NCBI GenBank assembly: GCA_002914805.1
Contig: JXTB01000782.1
Location: 1 to 64,000 of the forward strand
Source: Parasponia andersonii
Lineage: Eukaryota > Streptophyta > Magnoliopsida > Rosales > Cannabaceae
DNA length: 64,000 nucleotides
Reading direction: 5' to 3'
The notes beneath the pieces were generated by a model. It was not told the DNA's origin, did not search any database, and saw nothing but the letters and a program-made list of their open reading frames with translations. Position numbers and translations under genes: made by a program. Numbering within the stretch: position 1 is the stretch's first letter; every line of letters begins with the position of its first letter. This document shows, one piece after another, positions 35,168 to 46,019 of the stretch.

Positions 35168-37050
35168 AATTTTTTTTTGTTAGAAAAAGATGATATATAT
35201 TGAAAAAACCGAGAAAAAGAAAAACAAAAGAGCACTGAAATTCACCTTATAATTGAAAATGGGGAATTTGGTGATCAGCAAAACAAATCTGATAAACAAG
35301 CCTAAGGAATTAAGGTTACATCAAAACAACCAAATCTAGAAAAAGAAGCAAGCCCATTGTGCTAAGTTATGAGCAAGCCAATTAGAGAGCCTAAGGGAGA
35401 AGGAAGCTTTCCACACAGAGATGGAGTGTAAGAGATTAAAGCAGTCAAACACTAGATTGGAAATTTTCCAAGGACAAGCTTCTTCAATACCATTGAGACT
35501 ATTAATAACAATCTGGGCATCTCTTTTTAGGATTAAGTGCGAAATTTTCTTAGAAATAGCCAGTTCAATAGCTGTAAGAGCAGCTCTACATTTATCTACT
35601 AGAGGAGATGAACAATCAAATCTTCTGGTTTCAACAGCCATAATTGCTCCAGAACAGTCACGACACACTACTGGTACCACTACAAAGTTCTCATCAATAC
35701 CCACATCAAAATTAATTTTTAGCCAACCGTCCGGAGGGGGGAGCCATCTTGTGATGCTATCCTTTATGGGACTTTATAGTGCCTCCGTCAAAGTTTTGGA
35801 ACAAACTGAAATGGAGTTGACAAAAGTCACAATGCTGAGCTGGAAATCATTATGCGATGTAGTGTTTCTTGCTTTCCAAATATAATCGATAGCAACTGAT
35901 GCAAAAATCAATAGCTCTAAAAAAGAATTGGATTGAGCTCCCAAATGAACCTGAACCAAGCTGCTAAGTCAAGAATATAGTTTTGGGACGGACGAAGATT
36001 CCATGAAGATGAGAACCAAATATGCTTAGCAACATCACAAATGATAAACAAGTGCCCAATAGTCTTTGGGTAGGCATTGCCTAAAGGGCACATATCATTT
36101 TCAATTCAAAAGATCATAGATAGCCGCCTTCTTGTTGGTAAGATATTGAGGATAGCTTACCACCAACTACTTTATGTCGATGTTGGAGTTTGGCTGCCCA
36201 TAGCTCGTTCCAAAGATGTTGTGAGATAGGAGAAGCGTTGTGGAATCTCTCATGCTGGTCCCCAAGATAAGCTGACTTAATAGAGAAGCAACCATTAAAA
36301 GAAGGGGCCCATATCCAATTACCTTGTCGGGAAATCGATGGGAGAATAACACAGGTTATGGCTGAAATCTCTCTTAGGTCAAAAGTACTTAATAGCTTAG
36401 GAAAGTCCCAATTGCCATCTAGAAGAATGAAGTCAACTACAAGGTAGTAGCCCTGGCTTGGAAAGCCTTTTTGGATTAGGCTTGAAACCTGCCGAGGTTG
36501 GGACTCATGGATGTTCCCAGACAATGGTACTCCTACCATCTCCAATGAGGCAACATATGCCTTTTTTAATAAACCTCTAAATCTACAGATACATTTCCAG
36601 GTTCACGAGGAATTCAGAGCCGCCTTAACGGATAAGAAAAAGTTCTGACTAAGATATTTGGTTCTGAGTACCTGCAAACATAAAGAATTCTCGTTAGTTA
36701 GGAGAGCCTACCTCTATTTCCCCGAGAGGGCTCGATTGACATCGGCTGTTCTTCTAATACCAAGATCACCATTAGATTTGGGGGTACAGATGGAACTCCA
36801 GGACTTCAAAAAAAGTTTCAAATTGCCATTGCAATTTTTTCCCCACAAAAAAAGTCTCAACATAGTATCAATTTTGTCACATAAGAAGGAAGGAAGAGCC
36901 ACTGATTGTATTGCATAAGAGGCTATGGACTGTCCTACCGATTTAATGAGGGTCAACCTTTCTACCTTAGACAATACTTAGCCTTCCAGCCAGCAATTCT
37001 AGACTCTAGCCATTCTAGGATGAATTAGAAATAAATGCTCTTTCACCTAC
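35168..37050 (-). pseudogene. L1-type LINE, 3' half of ORF2
   Basis: Minus-strand order from 37050. First comes the end of the reverse transcriptase (RIAGWKAKYLSKVERLTLIKSV; LPSFLCDKIDTMLRLFLWG, 36714-37010), then LDGNWDFPKL and GNWIWAPSFNGCFSIKSAYL of the zf-RVT region (36114-36545). The RNase H-like end follows (VVCRDCSGAIMAVETRR...AALTAIELAI, 35336-35704). A short A run on the element strand (35171-35178) may be its tail. Stops and frameshifts break it. Its 5' half is at 59062-62300; the missing middle of the reverse transcriptase (I estimate about 0.6-0.7 kb) is not present on either side of the insertion. Confidence 0.8.
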
Positions 37051-37822
37051 TGTGGGACCCGTTCCTAAATCATACACCACGTGGACGATTAAGTGGCAGA
37101 ACAGGTCATAAACGGGGCACACCGTCTAACACATGTCCAGAGTAACTAGTTAAAGGCCACACGAGTCGCACGTGGTACCACATAGACCATTGGGCTGTCC
37201 GAGGCTAGGGCCGAGCCCATCCCAAACCCTGGATGGACTCGGCCTAGTCCGATTCTTACCTCGACAGATGGGGATCGGAAGCCCCAAGGGTCTTCCACCA
37301 GAGTACAATGGGAAGCAACTCACAACTCTAAACCCAGACAGAGCATTTAATGCGATCTTGAGTAGGTGTGCGCATGGGACAAACCGTCCTGACAGAAAGA
37401 CGGTTTGTCCAAATCTCGCCCCTGACAGACTCGAGCCATAGGGGATGACGGAAACTAGGCTACAGTGATGCAGGAATAATCACGGTAATCTCAGCTCGTG
37501 ACTTCTGGAGTAAGTCTTGATGAAAAAAGGTACTCGGTTCTGGGATTGAGAACCAGAAGGTTTATAATTTCAGGACTATATATATGAGCCATACGTCCCC
37601 AAAAGGGAGGCATGTACGTATACAAAAAGAAACATTTGAAAAGATATACATATACAAAGAAAAACTAAATCTTTGCTACCCTAAAAAAAAAAGATAATCA
37701 ACTGACTTAAGCATCGAAGAGTCTTTGCAGGTGGCTTCCCCCGCTTCTCCGATCTTGCCTGAAGTCGAAAGCTCTTTGGGATAGCAAGGACATGTGGACA
37801 GTTGGTGAAAACTGCTCCAACA
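37051..37822 (+). repeat. 5' LTR of copy A
   Basis: Begins TGTGGGACCCG and ends gctccaaca. About 772 bases, similar to 50677-51449, to 47935-48707 reversed, and to 58324-59061. A TATA-like tatatatgag is near 37580, about 240 bases before the LTR end. Confidence 0.9.
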
Positions 37823-37825
37823 GTT

Positions 37826-37843
37826 TGGCGCCGTCTGTGGGAA
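37826..37843 (+). other. Primer binding site
   Basis: Three bases after the LTR end is TGGCGCCGTCTGTGGGAA, a primer-site sequence frequent in plant gypsy elements. The matching tRNA cannot be named without a search. Confidence 0.75.
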
Positions 37844-37918
37844 ATCATTGAGCGTAAAAAAAAAAAGTAGGAGTTTCACGATCACGCTCTTCCCGAATAA
37901 AAGGCCATACAATGTAAG

Positions 37919-39374
37919 ATGGCACCTTCAAGAATGACATCCAGGAGCATGCGTCCCGACGCTGAAGGAAGCTCCTGGGAAGCACAACCGGGTCTGGAAC
38001 AAAAGCTAGACCAGATGCTCGCCGTCTTGGCAGAAGCAAATCAGAAGGCAGAGATTGCCCATGAGGCCGTCCTGGGTTTGAGAGAAGAAGTCGCAGAGAT
38101 AACACTCGCCTCAAAAGACTGCTGGCAAGCGAAGCCAAGAGTGAACGAAGGGAAGATTTTTACGAAGAAGTCCAGCAGGAATCCAGGGGCCAATCACGGA
38201 GGGAGGTTCCCGTCCCATCTAGATCGCGAATACAGGATGAGCGACAAAGCCAGATGAGATCATCCCGAGCCAGAGCGGCGGTAGACAGAAGACACCAAGG
38301 ATGCCCGGAAGGTATGCTTCCTAACTGGAAGCAAAAAAAGATGGCAGAGCTGAGTAAAAGGCTCGGGGCCCATCACAGCTAGACCCCCGATGATCTGGTA
38401 AAGCAAACTGTGCGAGGGATCAACCAAACGGCCTTTGCCGACTGGATCCAGATGGAGCCCAAGCTGAGAGACTTCACGACCCCGACCTTCAGGCCGTTCG
38501 ATGGGAAATCCGACCCCCTCGATCACATATACCATTTTCAGCAGAAGATGGCCTTGGAAACCAGGGATGAGGCTGTGACCTACAAAGTCTTTTCCATAAC
38601 CTTGGCAAGACCGGCCCTATTATGGTTCAAATAGCTCCCAGAGAAATCCATAAATGGGTTCGAAGATTTCTGCAAATTTTTCTTAAAGTAGTACGCAGGT
38701 GCCCGGAAGCAGCAGAAATCCATGCGAGATCTTAACCGGTTTGAACAACCGCGAATGAGTCTCCAAGAGAGTACCTGTCATGCTTCCTAGAGCTGATGTC
38801 CCTAGTGGACAACGCTGACTCAGTCCAGGCTGCAGGATCGTTCGTCAGGGGCCTGCAGCCAGGATCGATGCTGTCGGGCCATCTGCTTCTGAACCTACCG
38901 TACGATATGGCGGACGTCCAGGCAAAGTCAGAAGGGGTATTCAGGGTACTGGAAAGCCACCAGAAAGTGCTTAAGGCCTCCGCCGTGATAACAACAGCAT
39001 CGGCGCATACCCCGACCCTGCATAGGGTAAAGAGGCCCGCGCCAGACCAAGGGCCGACTCCGAAACGGGAAGCTCCCATCCAAGGTGGTCAAGAAGGCGG
39101 TAAGATGAGAAAAGCGTCTCGTGATCCGCTGTTAAAATACGAGCTCAACACGCCGATCGACATGATCTACCTCCAAAACAGGAAGATGGGCATTTTCAAA
39201 AACCCGCCCAAGTCTAGCATTCCTGAGCACATGAAAAACAGGAACAGGTACTGCAAACTTCACAGGGATCACGGGCACGACACCATCAACTGCTACAACC
39301 TTTATGCGCAGATTATGATGGCGATCCATGCTGGCAAGTTGAGACAGTATATAAAGGCCGGCAGAACCCAGTAA
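37919..39374 (+). pseudogene. gag of copy A
   Basis: Frames at 37919-38257, 38410-38634 and 38796-39374 are parts of one gag. The N-terminus is coiled and charged. The capsid core reads FTTPTFRPFDGKSDPLDHIY and ALLWFK. The end is YCKLHRDHGHDTINCYNL, a His/Cys motif of Tat gag. Stops at 38380, 38632 and 38689 all stand where Gln (CAG) is expected, for example after WFK and FLK. The DNA around the breaks is otherwise conserved. Confidence 0.8.
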
Positions 39375-39548
39375 TAGAGAGACGTCACCAGGCCTGAAAA
39401 AGGCAAGCAGACCCAGGCCTCCGGATCAGGAAAGCAGGCCCTGAGGATAGTGCTGACCATCTCGGGCAGACCAGAGCCAACCTAGGGTCAGGAGGAGAAG
39501 GAAAAATGCCTTAAAAAGACCCAAGAAAGGGCGAAGCGCCTGAGAGGG

Positions 39549-40109
39549 ATGGGCCACTCTGTCAACCATTTGATGATGGGAGAAAGCTGCGCCTCTGCTG
39601 CCCCCATCGCCTTCACCCAGCAAAACTTGACCACGGTGCGCCTGTCTCATGACGACCCTTTGGTGATTAAGCTACAGATCGATTCCGCGTTGGTCGGAAA
39701 GGTCCTGATCAACGGAGGGAGCAACATTGATATCCTGTTCCTCAGTATGTTTGAGAGCATGGGCCTGAATCGAAACGCACTCAGACCGACCTGTCAGCCG
39801 CTGTTCGCTTTCAATAGTACCAAGGTCAGCCCCTTAGGCATCGTGACCCTGAAGGTCTGCGCTACAGAGAGATGCTTGGATGTAGACTTCGTCGTCGTCG
39901 ACTGCAAGTCCTCCTTCAACATTTTCATGGGGAGAGGATGGATCCACGCCATGCATGGTGTCAGCTCCACCCTCCATCAGGTCTTAAGATGTCTATCAAG
40001 GGACGGTACCTATACGATAGACATCAAGGGAGACCAGGCCCCTGCCAGGAAATATTTTTCAACTGCCCTGAGGGGAGCTAATGCGAGTGCCTCAGCTGGG
40101 GACAGGTAG
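39549..40109 (+). pseudogene. Aspartic protease region of copy A
   Basis: Reads MGHSVNHLMMGES, DPLVIKLQIDS, then VLINGGSNIDILF and later FNIFMGRGWIHAMHGV. The expected catalytic triplet D-[TSG]-[GS] appears as N-G-G here. Copy B has the same Asn (VLINGGSIVDILF), so the change predates both copies or is a family trait. The frame is open for 187 codons, unlike its neighbours. Confidence 0.75.
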
Positions 40110-40161
40110 CAATCAAAGGACCGCCTGCCAGCATACATGAAATGGATCGAAGAGGAGTCCG

Positions 40162-41160
40162 ATGGACCAGAATCCACGATTGAGGAGCTGGTGGCGGTCC
40201 CTTTCAAAGAGTCAAAAACCGGTGAAGGTAGTCTTAATCGGGGCCCTACTGCCCGAGGAGGAAAAGAATGAGATGTTGGAGTTTCTGAGGCAGAATGAAG
40301 ATGTCTTTGCATGGTCCCACGACGATATGCCCGGGATAGACCCCATGCATGCCTGCTACCGGCTGAACATAGACCCTAATTTTCCTTCGGTCAGGCAGAG
40401 ACCCCGAAGGTTCGCGCCAGAAAAAAACAGGACGATCAACAAGGAGGTAGAGACGCTACTGGAGAAGGCCTGATCATGGAATGCGTATACCCATGCTGGG
40501 TCTCCAACCAGGTGGTGGTGAAGAAGAAAAACGGCAACGACCGCACTTGTATAGACTTCATCAACCTGAATAAGGCCTGCCCAAAGGATAGCTTCCCCCT
40601 GCCAAGGATCGACCAACTGGTAGATGCAACGGCAGGATTCGATAAGATGAGCTTCCTGGATGTCTACTCCAGATACAACCAGATTCCCCTGTACAAGGAA
40701 GACCAGATCCACACGACATTTATTACGGAGCGAGGTCTGTATTGTTACAGACGTATGCCATTTGGTCTGAAGAACATGGGGGCAACCTACCAGAGGCACA
40801 TGAACAAAATGTTCACCGGGCTACTAGGAAAAACTATGGAAGTCTACATCGACGACATGGTCGTAAAGAGCAGAGAAGCATCAGACCATCTAAGACATCT
40901 AGACGAGTGCGTCCAGATTCTGAAGCAATATCGGATGCGTCTGAACCCCCCAAGAAATGTGCGTTTGGGATACCCTCCAGCCAATTCCTAGGGATATCAT
41001 GAGCAGAAGGGGTATTAAGGCTAACCTGACCCAGTTGTCCTCAATCACAGACGTATAGAGACCCTCAACTCTTCGGGAGGTCAACGCCTAGCCGGGAAGA
41101 TAGCCGCTCTTAGCTGGTTCGTCTCTAAGATGTCTGACCGATGCAAGCCTTTCTTCTAGT
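40162..41160 (+). pseudogene. Reverse transcriptase of copy A
   Basis: NEDVFAWSHDDMPGIDP begins the domain. [50 protein letters not shown] and the active-site [10 protein letters not shown] (about 40842) follow. One frameshift at about 40470 (LLEKA instead of LLE.SLIIEC) and another at about 40955 (NPPRNVRLG for NP.KCAFGV) break it. A TAG at 41157 replaces Gln in PFFQCLK and is also present in copy B. Confidence 0.85.
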
Positions 41161-41279
41161 GCCTAAAGAGAACCTCCACTGTTGCCTGGGGGGAGGAGCA
41201 GGATAAGGCACTGACGGATCTCAAGCTATACCTAAGTCATCTGCCTATCCTGGTTTCCCCAATAGAGGGGGAACGCCTA

Positions 41280-42205
41280 TTCGCTTATTTAGCAGTATCC
41301 GAAGTAGTGATCAGCACCGTACTATTCGTCAAGGAAGACAGCAAGCAGAAGTCGGTGTTTTATACAAGCTGCATACTCCTAGATGCCGAGACGCGATATA
41401 GTATGGCAGAGAAACTGGTCCTTGCTCTGGTCAATGCTAAGAAGAGACTCAGGCAATATTTTGAGGTACACTCGATCATCGTGTATACGGATTTCCCTAT
41501 CCGGCAAATCTTGGCCAAACCAGACCTATCAGGACGACTGACCAAGTGGGCCATCGAACTAGGAATATACGACATCGAGTATCGGCCTCGAGTGGCGAAG
41601 GAAGGGCAAGTCATGGTGGATTTCCTAGTAGAAATCAAATCCTTCGACGAGCTGCGCGACCCGCTCCAGACGTCTTAACCTCGTCCCTCTTCAGCCTGGA
41701 CCTTCTATACCGACGGATCCATGAATGCCTCAGGGTCAGGTATCAGGATAGTCCTGCAGACCCCAAAGGGCTCAGAATAGAGAAAGCTTTAAGGCTCGGT
41801 TTCCAGGCAACGAACAGCGAGGCAGAGTACGAGGCACTGCTACAAGGCCTTGAGCTAGCTTTGCACTTCGGAGTGGAGAGCATCGCAATAAAAACCGACT
41901 CGCAGTTGATAGCAGGTCAGGTCATGGGAGACTTCGAAGTAAAAGAGCCAAGGCTACACAGGTACTTTTCCAAGGTAATGGGGGCGAAAGCCTATTTTAG
42001 CGGTTTCAATATCGAACAGATTCCTAGGGAGATGAACCAGAAGGCCGATGAGCTAGCTAAGAGCGCGTCGATCGGGGGAACGATTGGACACACGGAGATT
42101 CTCCTAGAGGGCGAAAGCATGAAGGACCCTTCGGAGACCCCCGCATGCCATGTATTTGCAACCGGCTCCGCAGACGAGGGGTGGATGAAACCCATCACCT
42201 AGTAT
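41280..42205 (+). pseudogene. RNase H region of copy A
   Basis: ISTVLFVKEDSKQKSVFYTS and WAIELGIYDIEYRPR are the RT-linked RNase H. After the TAA at 41676 (CAG in copy B) comes the second RNase H domain typical of Tat elements, with ATNSEAEYEALLQGLELAL and KADELAKSA. A frameshift near 41700 breaks the segment that reads WTLYTDGSTN in copy B. Copy B keeps this region open for 320 codons and serves as the reference. Confidence 0.8.
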
Positions 42206-43405
42206 TTGCTGTTAGGAAATCTGCCCGTGGACCCCCGAGAAGCGAGGTCGATCAGACTGAAGGCTGCCAGATACTCGATGGTGGTGGAGCAACTGTATAC
42301 GAGATCGATAATGGGACTGATGCTGTGGTGTGTAGGTCCCACCGAATCGCAGAAACTGATGGAGGAAATCCACGAGCGAGTATGCGGCAACCACTCTAGC
42401 AGACATAGCCTCGCCCACAAGGCTCTGACGGTTGGATACTTCTGGCTATACATGATGACCGAGGCGGCCCGATTTGTCCAGAAATGTGATAAATGCCAGA
42501 GGTTCGCCCCCATGAAATGCCAACCAGTGGAGGAACTCCATTTGAACATAACTCCTTGGCCGTTTGCGAAATGGGGCCTGGATATTGTCAGAGAGCTCTC
42601 CAGAAGTCCAAGGGGAAAAAGGTACATCTTACTGGCCACAGATTATTTCACCAAATGGGTAGAAGCTGAAGCCTACACGACCGTTAATAAGGCAGACACG
42701 ATTAACTTCATTTGGAAAAATATAATCTGTCGATACGGGATTCTGAAAGAGATACACGCTGATCATGGCACACAGTTCTAGAATGCTAAGCTCAAGAAAC
42801 TGTGTGAGCTGTATGATAAGCTCAGTTTCTCATCCGTGAGCTACTCTCAGGGAAACAGCCAAGCAGAGGCTACGAACAAGGCCATTTTTAACAACATCAA
42901 AAAGAACTTGCAAGAGGCTAAAGGCAGGTGGTTAGAAGAGCTACCGGCCATTGTTTGGCCCCATCGAACCACGGAGCGGAGGTCGAAAAGAAGAACACCA
43001 TTCGCCATGGTCTACGGGTTAGAGGCTATGATCCCGACTGAGATTGGCCTCCCAAACCTTCGCTTCGAAGTGGTAAAGGATGCCCCACTGAACGAGCAGC
43101 AGCTAAGCCACAAGACAGACCTCCTCGAGGATACAAGAAACATGGCCCTGGTCCACCTGGCCTTATACCATCAGCAGGCCAGGTCCTATTACGCAAAAAA
43201 GGTTAGTGCTCGTCGATTTAACGCCGGGGATTAGATCTTGAAGATCAGAACAGGGAATTCCTTGAAGCTAGACTCAAGTTGGGTTGGACCCTATGAGGTG
43301 ATCAAAGCACTTGACAATAGCGCATATGTCCTAAAAGAACTCAAGACTGGGAATAGCCTACCGAACACGTGGAATTCTCAGCGCTTAAAAAAGTATCACG
43401 TGTAA
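42206..43405 (+). pseudogene. Integrase of copy A
   Basis: Zinc-binding part: HSSRHSLAHKAL, then CDKCQRFAP. Catalytic core: PFAKWGLDIVRELS, YILLATDYFTKWVEAEAY, HADHGTQF, then after a stop (TAG 42779) NAKLKKLCELY and QGNSQAEATNKAIFNNIKK. The C-terminus reads LKTGNSLPNTWNSQRLKKYHV and ends with TAA at 43403. A second stop, TAG at 43232, replaces Trp. The D-D-E residues can be placed at LDIV, HGTQF (ADHGTQF) and QAEATNK. Confidence 0.8.
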
Positions 43406-43559
43406 GACGCTTATAAATGTTGTAAGACCCGTGTAAATGCTTATTTTGTTAAAAAGCTTAATTCCAAAATAGGTCAAATTTTTTGCCACACAGATTTATC
43501 CTTTGGATTGCTATGGAAAAGAGGTCTGCCCACAGTGACAGACCCCACGCACTATTCAC

Positions 43560-43945
43560 GCAATCAAGAATCGTACTATGGGGGTCACGTCGCTAACTGA
43601 CGACCCGAGAAAACGTACGAAGGGAAAAGAGCTGCGCAACCAAAAACTTGCCAGCAGACCTCAAAAATGATCGTACTATAGGGATCACGTCGCTTGCCGA
43701 CGGCCCAAGAAAGCGTACGAAGAGGAAAGAGCTTTGCAACCAAAAACTTGCCAGTAAGCCTAAAAAACGATCGTACTATGGGGATCACGTCGCTTGCCGA
43801 CGACCTAAGAAAATGTACGAAGAGGAAAGAGCTGCACAACCAAAAACTTGCCAGCAGACCTCGAAAATGATCGTACTATAGGAATCACATCGTGCAATAA
43901 AAGGATTGCCGATGGCCTGAGAAAATGTACGAAGACGAAAGAGTC
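43560..43945 (+). repeat. Tandem array I, four units of ~100 bp
   Basis: Units start near 43569, 43669, 43769 and 43869 with 'atcgtactat(a/g)ggg', and contain cgtacgaag and aaaaacttgccagc. The array is directly after pol, the usual place of hypervariable repeats in Tat elements. Confidence 0.85.
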
Positions 43946-45835
43946 GCGCGACGAAGGCTTGCGTCCTGCCCTCAAAGGAAAACAGGGACAGGGTCTACCC
44001 GTTGGAAGTAGATCCTCCCCAAGAAGTATGTAAGCTATGCAAAAAGCTAAAGGAAAGTAGGGTTAGGGTCTACCCGTTGGAACTAGATCCTCCCAAAGGA
44101 GCATGTTAGCTATGCAAATAGCTAAAGGAAAGCAGGGTTATGGTCTACCCGTTGGAAGTAGATCCCCCCTAAGGAGCATTTTAACTGTATGAAAAGCTAA
44201 ATGAAAGCAGGGAAAGGGTCTACCCATTGAAAGTAGACCCTCTCCAGAGAACATTTTAAGTCGCACACAAGACGAAGAAAAGTAGGGACAGGGTCTACCC
44301 GTTGGAAGTGGACCCCCCCAGAGAGCGTTTTGGCCACGTGCGAGGAAAAGAAAGTGGGGTCAGGGTCTACCCTTTGGAACCAGACCCTACCAAGAGAACG
44401 GTTTAATTACACGTGAACTGAGAAAGAACGGAGTTAGAGCCTACCCATTGGAAGTAGTCCAGTACAAGACTGGGCATGAAGACAGAAGTTAAAATCAAAC
44501 TCTGTTTATTATTTCCTAAAAGTACAAAGTGCATGGTCAGCAGGGACGCACATCCGGAAGTTCTACTTATAAGAGGCAGGTCTTGGACGGACTCGCAGGG
44601 ACACATCAGAGTGGTAGCGCCCTGTTCGCTCCCGATGAGAGCCGAGTCCAGGCCTTCTCCTCTGCAGCGACGGGTCTAAACAATGGTCGACTAACCCCTG
44701 GAGCTGGTTCCTCGTGCATTCCCATTTGGGGTTAGAGAAGTCCAGCCACATTCGTGGGTCGAATTCTGCCAAGACAAGTCATAACAGGGGTTATACATCC
44801 TCACATCATGGTCCCCAAAGTTAAATCTCGTCGATCAAAGTATGAGGAGAATTCACTAAAAACTCAAAACTATATACAGCCGAGCCCAACGCGCGACGTA
44901 GGCTTGCGTCCTGCCCTCAAAGGAAAACAGGGACAGGGTCTACCAGTTGGAAGTAGATCCTCCCCAAGGAGCATGTTAGCTATGCAAAAAGCTAAAGGAA
45001 AGTAGGGTTAGAGTCTACCCGTTGGAAGTAGATCCTCCCCAAGGAGCATGTTAGCTATGCAAAAAGCTAAAGAAAAACAGGGTTAGGGTCTACCCGTTGG
45101 AAGTAAATCCCCCCTAAGGAGCATTTTAGCTGTACGAAAAGCTAAATAAAAGCAGGGACAGGGTCTACCCATTGAAAGCAGACCCTCTCCAGAGAACATT
45201 TAAAGTCATGCGCAAGACGAAGAAAAGGAGGGACAGGGTCTACCCATTGGAAGCAGACCCCCTCAGAGAGCATTTTGGTCACGTGCGAGGTAAAGGAAAG
45301 CGGGATCAGGGTCTACCCTTTGAAAGCAGACCCTACCAAGACAACGGTTTAATTACACGTGAACTGAGAAAGAACGGAGTTAGAGCCTACCCATTGGAAG
45401 TAGTCCAGTACAAGACTGGGCATGAAGACAGAAGTTAAAATCAAACTCTGTTTATTATTTCCTAAAAGTACAAAGTGCATGGTCGGCAGGGACGCACATC
45501 CGGAAGTTCTACTTATAAGAACCAGGTCTTGGACAGACTCGCAGGGACACATTAGAGTAGTAGTGCCCTGTTCGCTCCCGATGAGAGCCGAGTCTAGGCC
45601 TTCTCCTCTGCAGCAACGGGTCCAAACAGTGGTCGACCAACCCCTGGAGCTGGTTCCTCGTGCGTTCCCATTTAGGGTCAGAGAAGTCAGCCACACGCGT
45701 GGGTCAAATTCTGCCAAGACAAGTCAAAACAGGGGTTATACATCCTCACATCCCGGTCCCCAAAGTTAAATCTCGTCGATCAAACTACGAGGAGAATTCA
45801 CTAAAAGCTCAAAACTATATACAGCTGAGTCCAAC
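43945..45835 (+). repeat. ~945-bp tandem duplication holding array II (~75-bp units)
   Basis: 43945-44889 is repeated at 44890-45835 with small differences. Each half starts with six units of about 75 bases containing 'gggtctacccgttggaagtagatcc'. Each continues with a single-copy part that includes catgaagacagaagttaaa and ends before 'atgccagcc' at 45840. The inverted copy B has a single, shorter version (54072-54873). Confidence 0.85.
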
Positions 45836-46019
45836 CCAAATGCCAGCCACGTTGCCGACAAGGGAATGACATCATACACGATATCTAAACCTAACACTAA
45901 ATGCGGTCAATGAAAGGAGTAAAAGAACGGAATAAGCTTGGAAAAACAGCACATCTTCTATTATTTAAATAAATGGTTACAATGAATGCCTACTTTACAA
46001 GTATATAGAGCAAGAGGCC

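Noticed and set aside
43560-45360. Regularly spaced repeats resembling a CRISPR array
   Set aside because: Units are directly joined without unique spacers, diverge from each other, and lie in the 3' region of a plant retroelement.
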